64,000 nucleotides of DNA from contig CAAGKM010000006.1 of assembly GCA_900770395.1 (NCBI GenBank), positions 124,001-188,000 on the forward strand, written 5' to 3'. Positions 8,933-18,876 of the stretch are shown here, piece by piece (position 1 is the first letter of the stretch; each line of letters begins with the position of its first letter). The notes beneath the pieces are model-generated. The model did not search any database and was not told the origin of the DNA. It worked only from the letters and a program-made list of their open reading frames with translations. Source of the DNA: an uncultured Prevotella sp. GTDB lineage: Bacteria > Bacteroidota > Bacteroidia > Bacteroidales > Bacteroidaceae. Position numbers and translations under genes: made by a program.

Positions 8933-9130
8933 ATGCCAAAAGTAAAGACAAATTCCGGCGCAAAGAAGAGATTTCGTTTCACCGGTACAGGTAAGATTAA
9001 GAGACAGCATGCTTACCACAGTCACATTCTGACTAAGAAGACTAAGAAGCAAAAGCGTAATCTGGTTCACTCAGCTATCGTTGACGTAACCAACAACAAG
9101 CAGGTACGTGACTTGCTGTGTCTCCGTTAA
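8933..9130 (+). CDS. rpmI: 50S ribosomal protein L35
   Basis: 65-residue basic protein beginning MPKVKTNSGAKKRFRFTGTG, the L35 signature, with HILTKKTKKQKRNL in the middle. Full length. It lies 80 bp after infC and 38 bp before rplT in the conserved operon. The gap after infC contains a small AT palindrome (TATTATATATAATA) and no clear second promoter. Confidence 0.97.
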   Translation: MPKVKTNSGAKKRFRFTGTGKIKRQHAYHSHILTKKTKKQKRNLVHSAIVDVTNNKQVRDLLCLR

Positions 9131-9168
9131 TTATCTAAATTGTCAAACAGATTAAAAGTTAAGAAACT

Positions 9169-9513
9169 ATGCCAAGATCAGTTAATCACGTTGCTTCAAG
9201 AGCAAAGAGAAAGAGAATTCTGAAACTTACCCGTGGTTATTTCGGAGCACGCAAGAACGTGTGGACAGTAGCCAAGAACACATGGGAGAAAGGTTTAACA
9301 TACGCATACCGTGACCGCCGCAACAAGAAGCGCAACTTCCGTGCACTGTGGATTCAGCGTATCAACGCAGCCGCCCGTCTTGAGGGTATGAGCTACTCAG
9401 TTCTTATGGGTGCTCTTCACAAGGCTGGCATCGAGATCAACCGCAAGGTGCTCGCTGACCTCGCCATCAACAACCCGCAGGCTTTCAAGGCTATCGTTGA
9501 CAAGGTGAAGTAA
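9169..9513 (+). CDS. rplT: 50S ribosomal protein L20
   Basis: 114 residues, full length. Starts MPRSVNHVASRAKRKRILK, with YFGARKNVWTVAKN and FRALWIQRINAAAR, all hallmark L20 segments. L20 binds 23S rRNA early in 50S assembly and in many bacteria represses this operon. No obvious L20-binding leader was recognised upstream of infC. A strong terminator follows. Confidence 0.98.
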   Translation: MPRSVNHVASRAKRKRILKLTRGYFGARKNVWTVAKNTWEKGLTYAYRDRRNKKRNFRALWIQRINAAARLEGMSYSVLMGALHKAGIEINRKVLADLAINNPQAFKAIVDKVK

Positions 9514-9536
9514 TTTGTTTATAAACAAATGTATAT

Positions 9537-9574
9537 AAAAAATGCCTGGAGAAATTCTTCAGGCATTTTTCTTT
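9537..9574 (+). terminator. Terminator after rplT
   Basis: AATGCCTG (9541-9548) pairs with CAGGCATT (9560-9567), preceded by A-rich and followed by T-rich sequence, so it may serve both this operon and the convergent fecR-like gene. Confidence 0.85.
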
Positions 9575-9595
9575 TCTGTAAACAAGTGCTTTTTT

Positions 9596-10669
9596 CTAAT
9601 CCACAACGATTGCGTTTCCCGACATGTGCGCTTTCACGCTTCCTATTGTGTTCAGCTTTTCCATTATCTCGTTGATACTGGCGTTGCGTGACACCACAAA
9701 GTGCATTTTCTCGGTCATTGCCGCCCGTTTGTTGAATATCACTGAGCGGTTGAAGTTTTTTCCGAGTGTGATGAGCATGTCAACCATGTCCACATTGTCG
9801 AAGTAGAGATAACCGTCGCGCCAGTTGGTGAACACGGTGGTGTCCACATTTCTTGAGGTCATTTGTCGGTTGTCCACTTTTATCTGCTCTCCAGGCACTA
9901 TCTGCTGTATGCTCTTACCAGAGCTCACCTCCACGCTTCCACTTATAAGTGTCACAGTGGCTCCTCCCTCGCTGTTGCCTCTCACGTTGAACTCAGTTCC
10001 AAGCACTTTTGTCTCTGTGTCGCCAGCCTTTACGATGAATGGATGGCTGCTGTCGTGAGTTACTTTAAAGTATGCCTCTCCCTCTAATGTGACCCTGCGC
10101 TCTTTTCCTGTGAAATGAGCCGGAAAGCTGATTTTGCTGTCTGAGTGCATATAGGCTATGCTGCCGTCGGGTAGGGTGACGGTGGCGCTCTCGCCGTATG
10201 GCACATACAGTTCCACGTTGCCGTTTGGGGCTTTTGCCTGCTGGTAGTCGGCTTGTGATATCACTTTTATGTTGTCGGCTGTCTTTGCCTGCGTTATTTC
10301 CTCACCCTCAATGCTGAGGTGAAGCATGTCCTGCTCCTGAGCTGTAAACACAGTGCCTTGGGCTGCCTTTGGAGCATCTTTCTGCCCGTTCCACACCATG
10401 ATTATGCCAGCTGTCAGACAGGCGGCAAGTGCAATGATACTTATAGTTTTCCTTAACAGATGTCTTTTCCCGTGTGTCTTGTGAAATTTCCGCAGTCTTT
10501 TCTCCACGTCAATGGGGTGTGCTTTTCGTTGCAGGTATGAGCGCAGCAGCATCGCGTCAACAGATGCGTGCAGCAGTTGGTCATCGGCAGTCAATGCTGT
10601 AAGGGTATCGTCATCCATGTTCTCACGCATGTCGATGAATTGTTCCAGTTTTTGCTCGTCTATATTCAT
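9596..10669 (-). CDS. FecR-family anti-sigma factor
   Basis: 357 residues. A cytoplasmic N-terminal region (about 1-72) precedes one transmembrane helix (about 75-93, TISIIALAACLTAGIIMVW). The periplasmic part holds a FecR domain (about 145-240, with DGSIAYMHSDSKISFP, RRVTLEGEAYFKV and VLGTEFNVR) and a DUF4974-type C-terminal domain (about 285-357). In this family the protein keeps an ECF sigma inactive until an outer-membrane transducer binds its periplasmic domain. It is the second gene after the sigma factor and points away from the SusC operon, whose SusC carries the matching STN domain. Confidence 0.92.
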   Translation of the reverse strand: MNIDEQKLEQFIDMRENMDDDTLTALTADDQLLHASVDAMLLRSYLQRKAHPIDVEKRLRKFHKTHGKRHLLRKTISIIALAACLTAGIIMVWNGQKDAPKAAQGTVFTAQEQDMLHLSIEGEEITQAKTADNIKVISQADYQQAKAPNGNVELYVPYGESATVTLPDGSIAYMHSDSKISFPAHFTGKERRVTLEGEAYFKVTHDSSHPFIVKAGDTETKVLGTEFNVRGNSEGGATVTLISGSVEVSSGKSIQQIVPGEQIKVDNRQMTSRNVDTTVFTNWRDGYLYFDNVDMVDMLITLGKNFNRSVIFNKRAAMTEKMHFVVSRNASINEIMEKLNTIGSVKAHMSGNAIVVD

Positions 10670-10727
10670 AATGTTTTTTATAGTTTCTGTGTTTTACTTT
10701 ATTATACGTTTAGCAAGTCGTTTTAGG

Positions 10728-11228
10728 TTACTTGTTTAATATTCTTTTATTTTCTCTAAGTGTTTTTAGTGCCTTTATCATGTGTTTTTTCACCGTGGCA
10801 ATGCTTATTCCCATCTCCTCAGCCACTTCTTTGTACTTCTTTTCATCTAAATAGCAGGCTTTCAGTATGCTGAATGTAGGCTCGCCGAGCATGCCGAGCA
10901 TGTTTGCAAGCGTTTTGTCCAGCTCGTCCTGCCGCTCAAACTCCCGTTCCTCAATATATGTGTCAATGCTGTGGCATGCGTAGCTTATATATTTGTCGCG
11001 TATTTTGCGCTTTCTGAGATAGTCAATGCATCTGTTGCGGATATTGGAATAGAGATAACCTTTTATGGTCTCTGCCTTTAGGGTGTCAAGGTTGCGCCAC
11101 ATATCCTCGAACAAGGTGTGGGTGATGTCGTGGCACGCTTCCGTATCGTTCACATATTGCAGTGCGAAATAATACAATTGTGAATAATATGTACGATATA
11201 TATTGTCAAAAATATCCTTAGTTATCAT
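10728..11228 (-). CDS. ECF-type RNA polymerase sigma factor
   Basis: 166 residues. Region 2 covers about 6-75 (IYRTYYSQLYYFALQYVN ... SNIRNRCIDYLRKRK); region 4 covers about 110-160, with helix-turn-helix YKEVAEEMGISIATVKKHM. There are no regions 1 or 3, as expected for ECF factors of the Bacteroidota FecR-coupled group. It is transcribed ahead of the anti-sigma gene (58-bp gap) and diverges from susC across 264 bp. A -7-like TAATTTTG lies on its strand at 11314-11321, without a clear -33. Likely target: the SusC operon, by inference. Confidence 0.93.
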   Translation of the reverse strand: MITKDIFDNIYRTYYSQLYYFALQYVNDTEACHDITHTLFEDMWRNLDTLKAETIKGYLYSNIRNRCIDYLRKRKIRDKYISYACHSIDTYIEEREFERQDELDKTLANMLGMLGEPTFSILKACYLDEKKYKEVAEEMGISIATVKKHMIKALKTLRENKRILNK

Positions 11229-11492
11229 TGCTTATATTAAATGCTGCAAATTAAATGCAAGGCCGGACGCAATAAAGTTTACTTTAAATTGCTGAGGCGA
11301 TGCTTTTATTATGCAAAATTAATCAAAAAAAGTGAGAAAATCGATTTTTTTTCGTGAAAATCTCGTTTTTATGTTAGTTTTTCTATATATTTTTTAGCAA
11401 ACCGTAACCTTTTAGGGTAAGTAGTTCGTAATTATAATGTGACGTGAAATTTTATTTTGAATAAAATCATTAACCAAACTAATTATAAAAAG
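11229..11492. other. Divergent intergenic region between sigma factor and susC
   Basis: 264 bp, very AT-rich with runs of T and A. No TAnnTTTG element is seen on the plus strand before susC. That fits transcription by the alternative sigma factor next door rather than the housekeeping one, though the absence of a motif is weak evidence. No gene is seen. Confidence 0.5.
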
Positions 11493-14400
11493 ATGAGAAA
11501 ATTCGTAGTTTTCATGTTTCTGGCAGTCGGCATGCTTATGACAAGTTTGCCAGTTGTAGCACAGAACGACGTGAAGCTGACGATGGAATTTAAGAATGAG
11601 CCACTCTCAAGTGCGCTGCTCCGATTAGAGCAGTCTTCATTCTATAAGTTCCTGTTCAGCTACGGCGATGTGGAAAAGGAAACTGTAAATGGCTCTGTGA
11701 AGGATGCCAAGTTTATGGACATTGTTGATTATGTGCTGAAGGGCAAGTCGCTAAAGTACACTGTCGATGGTAAGTTTATAACCATTACACGCACCACGGG
11801 CGCACAAAAATCACACGAAAAGGAAATCCGAACTGTGGGGGGGTACGTCTACTTCGCCGACACTAAGGATCCTGTTATTGGTGCACAGGTAAAAGTGTTG
11901 GGCACAAATCTTGTTACTGTCAGTGATTTGAATGGTGCTTTCCATTTCGACTATCTTCTTCCCGAGGGCAGCAAGGTGCAGGTGTCATACGTTGGTATGA
12001 AGACTGTTACCACCACTGTCAAGCCCGATATGAAGATTATGCTCGAGGCAGACACCAAGGAGCTGCAAGGCGTTGTGGTGACAGGTATTTTCCAGAAGGC
12101 AAAGGAAAGCTACACTGGTGCTGTGTCGTCGATTGACCGCAAGCAGCTTGATATGTACCGTGGCAGCAACCTCATGCAGACACTGAAGAATATCGACGCT
12201 TCGATAAACTTTCCCATCAATAACGTGGCTGGAAGCAACCCTAACGTGTTGCCAAACCTCAATATCCGTGGCTCGTCGAGTCTTCCTATGAGCGTTGAGG
12301 AGTTCAACACCAACAGCCAGCAGACTGTAAACGCACCTCTTATTATATTGGACGGCTTTGAGATTTCGCTTACAAAGCTGATGGACTACAACGACGAGCA
12401 GATTGAGAGCATCAACATTCTGAAGGATGCCGCAGCTACAGCCATTTACGGTAGCCGTGGTGCCAATGGTGTAATTGTGGTGGTAACCAAGACCCCAAAG
12501 GAAGGCAAGCTGCGCGTTACGGCTAAGGCTGGTATCAGCCTCGAGGTGCCTGACCTCAGCTCTTACCATCTGCTCAATGCGAGCGACAAGCTTCAGCTGG
12601 AGAAAATGGTGGGACTATATACAAGCGTGTCAAATCCGAGCTATCAGGTTAAGCTTGACCAGTATTATAATGAGCGTCTGAAGGCTGTGCGCGAGGGTGT
12701 TGATGTGGACTGGATGTCAAAGCCTTTGCGCAATGGTGTCGGTCAGCGTTATAACATCCAGCTCGATGGTGGTGCCAATGAGTTCCGTTGGGGAGCATCG
12801 TTGGGCTACAACGGCATTGAGGGTGCCATGAAGGGCAGCTCACGCCGCACAATCACCGGTGACATCACTTTGATGTACAGTGTGAAGAACGTTATCTTCC
12901 GCAACTACACCAGCGTGGCATCAAACAAGTCGAAAGAGAGCAAGTATGGCAGCTTCCAGAATTATGTTGACATGCAGCCATACAACTCTCCATACGATGA
13001 GAACGGCAATTTAGTGAAGAGCTTCCCTGACCTTACCCACAGCGGCACTCTGATTGGTAACCCTCTCTACGATGCGTCGCTCAACACAGTCAACGACTCT
13101 GAGTATTTCGAGTTTATCAATAACTTCTCTGCAGAGTGGATTATCATGGATGGTCTGCGTGCACGTGCCAAGTTTGGTGTCACAACTCACCGCAACACCT
13201 CAGATTATTTCCTGCCTGCTGAGCACTCTTATTTTAATACAGCTGAATACCGCACTCCGAGCGGCATGCTCAGAAAGGGACGCTATGAGTATGGTACAGG
13301 CAACAGCGACCTGCTCTCAGGCAACCTCACCGTGAGCTACTCAAAGACATTTAAGGAGAAGCATCAGGTGTATGTGGGTGTTGACTACTCTATCTCTGAG
13401 GAGAAACTCAAGAACTATTCATTTGTAGGCGAGGGCTTTACAAATGCCAACCTCACATTCCTCGGCAACGCCACACAGTATGAGCAGAACGGTGCCCCGA
13501 CAGGCGACCGCTCCACTATCCGCATGGTGGGTGTGACAGGTAACGCCAACTATACTTACGACAACCGCTACTATGTAGACCTCTCTTACCGTGTCGACGG
13601 TAGCTCTAAGTTTGGCAGCGACAAGCGTTTCGCTCCTTTCTGGAGTGTAGGTCTCGGATGGAACCTCCACAATGAGAAGTTCCTCAAGGGCAACGATATA
13701 ATAAACACTCTGCGTCTGAAGGCTTCTTACGGTATCACCGGCTCGCAGGACTTCACCACAGAGAATGTATATACTACTTATAAGTTCGCCTCTGGCGACC
13801 GCTATCTCAACTGGTCGGCGGCCAACATGATGGGACTTGGTAACACACGCCTTACATGGCAGAAGACCAACGAGCTTAACATCGGTATGGAGATTGGACT
13901 GCTTGAGCGCCGTATCACCGCTGAGGTGAACTGGTACACAAAAAAGACCGGCAACCTGCTCTCGAACATGGACCTGCCACTATCATCAGGTTTCAGCTCA
14001 TACGTTGCCAATGTGGGTGAGCTGAAGAACCACGGTGTCGAGGCTTCGCTCAACGCATACATCATCCGTGACCACAAGCGCCGCATCAACTGGACAATCG
14101 GCGGACAGCTTGTGTATAACTGGAACGAGATTTCAAAGCTCTCTGATGCCATCATGGCTCAGAACGAGCTCTATCTTGCACAGAATGTCGATGTGAGCAA
14201 CCTCTTCTATGTAGGTCGTCCTATGAACTCAATCTATGCCGTGCGCTCTGCAGGTATCGACCCAAGTACCGGGCGTGAGGTGTTCCTCAACCGTGAGGGC
14301 AATGTCGTGAAGGACTGGAACGCTTCCGATAAGGTTTATCTCGGCTCTTCCGATCCTCTGTGGCGCGGTAACATCCACTCTATGCTGATGTGGGGCAACT

Positions 14401-14813
14401 TCACATTCAACATCGGATTCTCTTATCACTGGGGCGGCAAGCTCTATAACTCAACATTGCGTAACCGCGTTGAGGTTACCAATGCCACCATTGCTGCCAA
14501 GAACGTTGACGAGCGCGTGCTCTCCGACCGCTGGAAGAAGCCGGGCGACAACACCTTCTTCAAGGGCTTTGGCTCAGGCAGCACCCATGCCACATCACGC
14601 TATGTGTTTGACGACAATGTGCTTGAGCTCTCGTCTGTCAGCGCACAGTACCGTTGGAACACCGAGTGGCTGCGCAACAACCTCAGACTGGAGTCTATTG
14701 TGTTTGCACTCAATGCCAACAGCCTGTTCTACTGGTCGTCAGTGAAGTATGAGCGTGGTACAAGCTATCCTTACGCCCGCAACTTCCAGGGATCTGTAAC
14801 ATTGACATTTTAA
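11493..14813 (+). CDS. SusC/RagA-family TonB-dependent outer-membrane transporter with STN domain
   Basis: 1106 residues from ATG 11493, which gives a clean signal peptide (MRKFVVFMFLAVGMLMTSLP then VVAQ); an upstream in-frame TTG at 11457 is rejected. Order of domains: signal peptide, STN signalling domain (about 28-88), carboxypeptidase-regulatory-like beta sandwich (about 104-180, VYFADTKDPVIGAQVKVLGT), TonB plug (about 190-320) and a 22-strand barrel to the C-terminus. It imports a ligand captured by SusD using TonB energy. The STN domain implies signalling to the FecR/sigma pair encoded upstream. The substrate is not evident; no glycoside hydrolase or peptidase gene is in the operon. Confidence 0.96.
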   Translation: MRKFVVFMFLAVGMLMTSLPVVAQNDVKLTMEFKNEPLSSALLRLEQSSFYKFLFSYGDVEKETVNGSVKDAKFMDIVDYVLKGKSLKYTVDGKFITITRTTGAQKSHEKEIRTVGGYVYFADTKDPVIGAQVKVLGTNLVTVSDLNGAFHFDYLLPEGSKVQVSYVGMKTVTTTVKPDMKIMLEADTKELQGVVVTGIFQKAKESYTGAVSSIDRKQLDMYRGSNLMQTLKNIDASINFPINNVAGSNPNVLPNLNIRGSSSLPMSVEEFNTNSQQTVNAPLIILDGFEISLTKLMDYNDEQIESINILKDAAATAIYGSRGANGVIVVVTKTPKEGKLRVTAKAGISLEVPDLSSYHLLNASDKLQLEKMVGLYTSVSNPSYQVKLDQYYNERLKAVREGVDVDWMSKPLRNGVGQRYNIQLDGGANEFRWGASLGYNGIEGAMKGSSRRTITGDITLMYSVKNVIFRNYTSVASNKSKESKYGSFQNYVDMQPYNSPYDENGNLVKSFPDLTHSGTLIGNPLYDASLNTVNDSEYFEFINNFSAEWIIMDGLRARAKFGVTTHRNTSDYFLPAEHSYFNTAEYRTPSGMLRKGRYEYGTGNSDLLSGNLTVSYSKTFKEKHQVYVGVDYSISEEKLKNYSFVGEGFTNANLTFLGNATQYEQNGAPTGDRSTIRMVGVTGNANYTYDNRYYVDLSYRVDGSSKFGSDKRFAPFWSVGLGWNLHNEKFLKGNDIINTLRLKASYGITGSQDFTTENVYTTYKFASGDRYLNWSAANMMGLGNTRLTWQKTNELNIGMEIGLLERRITAEVNWYTKKTGNLLSNMDLPLSSGFSSYVANVGELKNHGVEASLNAYIIRDHKRRINWTIGGQLVYNWNEISKLSDAIMAQNELYLAQNVDVSNLFYVGRPMNSIYAVRSAGIDPSTGREVFLNREGNVVKDWNASDKVYLGSSDPLWRGNIHSMLMWGNFTFNIGFSYHWGGKLYNSTLRNRVEVTNATIAAKNVDERVLSDRWKKPGDNTFFKGFGSGSTHATSRYVFDDNVLELSSVSAQYRWNTEWLRNNLRLESIVFALNANSLFYWSSVKYERGTSYPYARNFQGSVTLTF

Positions 14814-14832
14814 TTAAAGGAGAAACAGTAAA

Positions 14833-16377
14833 ATGAAAACATCAATAAAGAATATATTTCATAGCACGGCAAAACTGACCATGGGCGTTGCTCTTGTGTG
14901 CTCGGTAAGCTCGTGCAGCGACTGGCTCGATGTGAAATCAGACATGGTGGAGCGTGAGAAGGATATCTTTACCAGTTATGCAGGTTATCAGAGCGCATTG
15001 GCTGGCTGCTACACCTCAATGGGCAGTCGCAGTATTTACGGTGAGAAGCTCACCATGAACGACATTGAGCAGCTTGCCTGTCTGTGGTCGGAGCCAAACA
15101 GAAGCAATTACGAGACATTGTACAATCTCTATCACCATGACTATGATAACGATGAGGTGCGTGACGTGGTTGAGGCTGTCTATGGCGGTCTTTACAATGT
15201 CGTTGTTCAGGCAAACATGATTATCAACAACATCGACAATGACGGTGTGATACAGGACCCTCAGGCACGTGCCGTGGTAAAGGCTGAGGCATACGCCATC
15301 AGGGCATTCTGTCATTTCGACGCTCTCCGCCTGTTTGGGCAGGTTCCAAACAATGCCCAGAAAAAGATTTCTCTGCCATATGCTGAGAAGGGAAGCATCA
15401 GCGAGCTGCCTGCATACTATGACTACGACAGCTTCGTGAAGAAGATAGAGGGCGACCTCAAAGTGGCTGAGGACCTGCTGAAGGACAATGACCCTATTAT
15501 GGAATACTCATATGAGCAGCTTAACCAGAATGGCAACAATCCTGCCGATTTGGAGGACGACTTCCTTGAGTACCGCCGTTTCCGCATGAACTATTGGGCT
15601 GTGCGTGCCCTCAAAGCACGTATGTATCTCTACATTGGTGATACTGCCAAGGCTTACACCGAGGCAATGGCGGTGATCAACGCCACACTCAACGATGAGA
15701 AGGTGGTGGAGCTTTCAGGTATTGGTAATACAAATGCAGGTTATTTCGCTCTTCCCTCAGAGTGTCTGTTTGCTTTGAGCCAGTCAAAGTTGATTGATTA
15801 TTCTATCAGTGTTTTGGGCGGTAACCGTGCAGAGCAGGTGCGTGACGGTCAGCTGCATGTTTCTGCCAATATGCTCAACCAGCTTTTTGCCAATCAAGGT
15901 ACTGGCAGCAACAACCGCTATCTGCAGGTGTGGAATAAGGATGCAACTAATAGTCAGGCTATTAAGATGCCTACAATACGTAAGTATTATTATGATGCCA
16001 ACAACTATACCAGCAGCAATAATGTCAACACACTGCGCACCCAGCTTCAGCTTATTCCGCTGCTGCGTCTCTCCGAGATTTATCTCATAGCAATGGAGAC
16101 TACAACCAATCTTACTGAGGCAAACACTCTGTATAAGGAATATATGAAGTCGCACAATGTGAACGTCACCACAGATTTCGCATCGCTTGATGATGTGAGG
16201 ACAGAGGTGATTGATGAATATCGCCGTGAGTTCTATGGCGAGGGCGTGATGTTCTATGTCTACAAGCGCATGGGCACAAAGAATATGCTATTCAATTTAA
16301 GAGAGGATATGAGCGAGGAACTCTATGCCCTGCCTCTGCCGGAGTCAGAGTTTGACCCTAATGCAAACAACAAATAA
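14833..16377 (+). CDS. SusD/RagB-family surface lipoprotein
   Basis: 514 residues, the usual SusD size. The signal peptide ends in a lipobox (VSSC, Cys about 28) followed by SDWLDVKSD, the typical SusD mature start. SusD-like segments include ALAGCYTSMG, AEAYAIRAFCHFDALRLFG and the C-terminal RREFYGEG. Surface-anchored lid that captures ligand for the SusC pore. It starts 19 bp after susC with AAGGAG just upstream. Confidence 0.95.
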   Translation: MKTSIKNIFHSTAKLTMGVALVCSVSSCSDWLDVKSDMVEREKDIFTSYAGYQSALAGCYTSMGSRSIYGEKLTMNDIEQLACLWSEPNRSNYETLYNLYHHDYDNDEVRDVVEAVYGGLYNVVVQANMIINNIDNDGVIQDPQARAVVKAEAYAIRAFCHFDALRLFGQVPNNAQKKISLPYAEKGSISELPAYYDYDSFVKKIEGDLKVAEDLLKDNDPIMEYSYEQLNQNGNNPADLEDDFLEYRRFRMNYWAVRALKARMYLYIGDTAKAYTEAMAVINATLNDEKVVELSGIGNTNAGYFALPSECLFALSQSKLIDYSISVLGGNRAEQVRDGQLHVSANMLNQLFANQGTGSNNRYLQVWNKDATNSQAIKMPTIRKYYYDANNYTSSNNVNTLRTQLQLIPLLRLSEIYLIAMETTTNLTEANTLYKEYMKSHNVNVTTDFASLDDVRTEVIDEYRREFYGEGVMFYVYKRMGTKNMLFNLREDMSEELYALPLPESEFDPNANNK

Positions 16378-16389
16378 TACTCAACGACA

Positions 16390-17145
16390 ATGAAAAAGAT
16401 ATTTTATATGATAGGTCTTATGGCAGCAGCCATATTCTCATCATGTGAGAAAGACCTGCCGCTATATAGTGATCCTCAGGCACGACTGAACTTTTATTAT
16501 GAGGGTAACAGAACATCCGACTCGCTTGTGAGCTATTCGTTCTCATATCACGGCAGTGTGCAGGAGGATACAATATGGTTTGAGGTGCTCACCATGGGAT
16601 TCCCTGCTGATTATGACCGTGCTTTTGAGCTTGAGCAGGTGGATGGCGACGCTGTTGCTGGCATCCACTATGTCAGTTTCGATGATGCAACCATTAAGGA
16701 AAAGTTCTTTAAGGTGAAGGCAAATGCCGTGTCGGCAAAAGTGCCTGTGGTTGTACTGCGTGATGCCTCGCTGAAGGAGAAGCAGGTTAAGCTGGTTGTG
16801 AAAATCAAGGATAATGGTATATTTGCGCCAGGTTATGATGAGACAAACTATAAGATTGTTCGTATCACCGACAAGCTCTCGAAGCCGGATGCATGGGGCG
16901 GTGCCATGGATGCCTATTACGGACAATATGGCTTGGTGAAGCACCAGTTTATGATTGATGCCACTGGCGAGATGTGGGATGATGACTACATCAACAGTTT
17001 CATCAACGATTTCGGTTATGCCTCCTATCTGGGGAGTAAACTTAGAGTGGCATTGGATGAGGAGAATGCCCGTCGTGCGGCTCAGGGACTACCACCGCTT
17101 GCCGAGGCAGACGGCACACCGATAGTCGGCGGTGTTTTGTGGTAA
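16390..17145 (+). CDS. DUF4843-type lipoprotein of a SusCD operon
   Basis: 251 residues. Lipoprotein signal ends at SSC (Cys about 19). The remainder has the pattern of DUF4843 proteins: YSDPQARLNFYYEG, then VSYSFSYHGSVQEDTIWFEVLTMG, and later KLSKPDAWGGAMDAYYGQYGLVKHQF. Such proteins sit third in many SusC-SusD operons and are presumed surface accessory lipoproteins; function is not established. It starts 12 bp after susD. Confidence 0.75.
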   Translation: MKKIFYMIGLMAAAIFSSCEKDLPLYSDPQARLNFYYEGNRTSDSLVSYSFSYHGSVQEDTIWFEVLTMGFPADYDRAFELEQVDGDAVAGIHYVSFDDATIKEKFFKVKANAVSAKVPVVVLRDASLKEKQVKLVVKIKDNGIFAPGYDETNYKIVRITDKLSKPDAWGGAMDAYYGQYGLVKHQFMIDATGEMWDDDYINSFINDFGYASYLGSKLRVALDEENARRAAQGLPPLAEADGTPIVGGVLW

Positions 17146-17167
17146 TAAAGTGTTAACAGCTAAATAA

Positions 17168-18718
17168 ATGAAGAAAATGAAAAAGATATATTTCTTTATC
17201 GCAGCACTTGCAACAATGACAATGTTCTCGTGTATCGACGATGACTCAACCTACGCCAGCGGCGACATGATAAAGCTTGAGCTTGGCGGACTTGAGAAAA
17301 GCTATGATGTGGTGTCGTTCAGCAACGATGAGCTGCAGCTTACTCCTACCGTAACAACCTCGTTTGCCGAGGATGATATGGAGTACTTCTGGACTTATTA
17401 TGATGTGGCAAAGGCTAATGCGTCCAATTCGTATAGCGGTGACACTCTGATGTGTGACACAATATCGCATGACCGTAACCTCTCGTACAGCTTTAATCTG
17501 ATTGACGGCACATATCGCCTGCTGTTCTCGGCACGCTCAAAGAGCACTGGATATACTCAGACCATTGGCACCAATATTGTCTGTGCCTCATCGCTGTCAC
17601 GTGGTTTCTGTGTGTTGAAGGAGGATGCCGACGGCAATACCGATTACGACCTTTACAATCCAACCTACGGGACTGTCACTTCAGACGTTTTGAAGTCATA
17701 TCAGGGCAAGGCAATGAGCGGCAAGCCACGTTGCATTGACGTTATCTATCAGATGGCATACATCAACGAAGATAACGATGAGCCGTCGGGTGCCAATATG
17801 CTGTGCATCACTACAGAGGATAATGAGTATCAGGTGATTCGTGCCCTTGACTGCAAGACCATATTCACCGAGGATAATATTCACTACGAGCAGGTGACGA
17901 ATGAGATTCCATATCGTTTTGTGCGCGGTGTGTTGACTGAGTATTTCTTCACCAACAATGGTGTGTACAACTGTTATGCATACGATGCAATGGAAGGAAG
18001 TGGTGTACTTGGAGCATACCGTGGCAACGGAGGCAGTGTTCATATGGTGTCGTGCCCAAGTGCCTTCAACAGTATTTTATACTGGAACAATCAGACAAGC
18101 TCCTTTGAATTTGTTGATTACAATGGTGATGTATGGCAGGTAGATTCTGATGTTGACGCTTATGAGACTGCTGGCGTGAATCTTAACTGCATTGCCTGCG
18201 GACTGTGCACTTTCGGTGGTGAGATTCTGTATTTCCTTATGCAGGACCGCTCAAATCCTTCTAAGAAGTACGTTTATTATTTCACAGCCGGTTTCTCAGG
18301 AGCTATTCTTTCCGATGTTCGTGAGCTTGCCGACAATGCTCCATTTGCCAATGCCGAGCGATATGCTGTGAACGGACAGACAGCAGCCGTGGCTTATTAT
18401 CTCAAGGACAATAAGGTCTACTCATATAATCTTGTTGATGCCTCAGATGCAGACAAGGAGCTTACCTTCAAAGGACTGCCCTCAGGCGAGAAGATCTCTT
18501 ACATCAGCAACCGCTATTTCAGCGGCGACAAGAACTTCGACTATCTCATTGTGGGAACCCAGACAGGCGACACTTACAAAGTGTATATGTACAGCATGAT
18601 TGGCGGTGATCCTGTGGGTGACCCTGAGGTGACTTTCTCGGGCAAGGGAAAGCTCAACCGCATTGTGTATGTTGACCCGTCGGCATCAGACTACACTCTG
18701 CCTGTGCTTGATCAGTAA
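17168..18718 (+). CDS. PKD-like family lipoprotein
   Basis: 516 residues with a lipoprotein signal ending MFSC (Cys about 22) followed by IDDDSTYASGD, a short acidic surface-export-like stretch. The early domain (about 35-135, LELGGLEKSYDVVSFSNDELQLTPTV to YRLLFSARSKSTGYTQT) resembles the PKD-like fold found in the fourth gene of SusC-SusD-DUF4843 operons. The rest looks like a beta-propeller-like ligand-reading region, by inference from repeating aromatic strands. Probably a surface glycan- or peptide-binding protein. Last gene before the operon terminator. Confidence 0.7.
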   Translation: MKKMKKIYFFIAALATMTMFSCIDDDSTYASGDMIKLELGGLEKSYDVVSFSNDELQLTPTVTTSFAEDDMEYFWTYYDVAKANASNSYSGDTLMCDTISHDRNLSYSFNLIDGTYRLLFSARSKSTGYTQTIGTNIVCASSLSRGFCVLKEDADGNTDYDLYNPTYGTVTSDVLKSYQGKAMSGKPRCIDVIYQMAYINEDNDEPSGANMLCITTEDNEYQVIRALDCKTIFTEDNIHYEQVTNEIPYRFVRGVLTEYFFTNNGVYNCYAYDAMEGSGVLGAYRGNGGSVHMVSCPSAFNSILYWNNQTSSFEFVDYNGDVWQVDSDVDAYETAGVNLNCIACGLCTFGGEILYFLMQDRSNPSKKYVYYFTAGFSGAILSDVRELADNAPFANAERYAVNGQTAAVAYYLKDNKVYSYNLVDASDADKELTFKGLPSGEKISYISNRYFSGDKNFDYLIVGTQTGDTYKVYMYSMIGGDPVGDPEVTFSGKGKLNRIVYVDPSASDYTLPVLDQ

Positions 18719-18756
18719 TTTTAAGACTCTCTCTTTTTAATCTATAATAACGATTG

Positions 18757-18801
18757 TAGCAGGGGAATGTGGCTTTTTATGCCGCTTCCTCCTGCTTTTT
18801 C
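18757..18801 (+). terminator. Terminator of the SusC operon
   Basis: AGCAGG at 18758 pairs with CCTGCT at 18791, with further pairing inward (GGC/GCC), followed by a run of T. A second inverted repeat, AATGGTAG (18806-18813) and CTACCATT (18831-18838), follows at once. Confidence 0.8.
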
Positions 18802-18876
18802 AGAAAATGGTAGAATTGTTTCTACATATCCTACCATTCTTACATTTCCTAAATCTCTTAACAAAACAAATAAATT

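Noticed and set aside
11457..11492. TTG start giving a longer SusC
   Set aside because: The extra 12 residues precede a normal signal peptide starting at ATG 11493.
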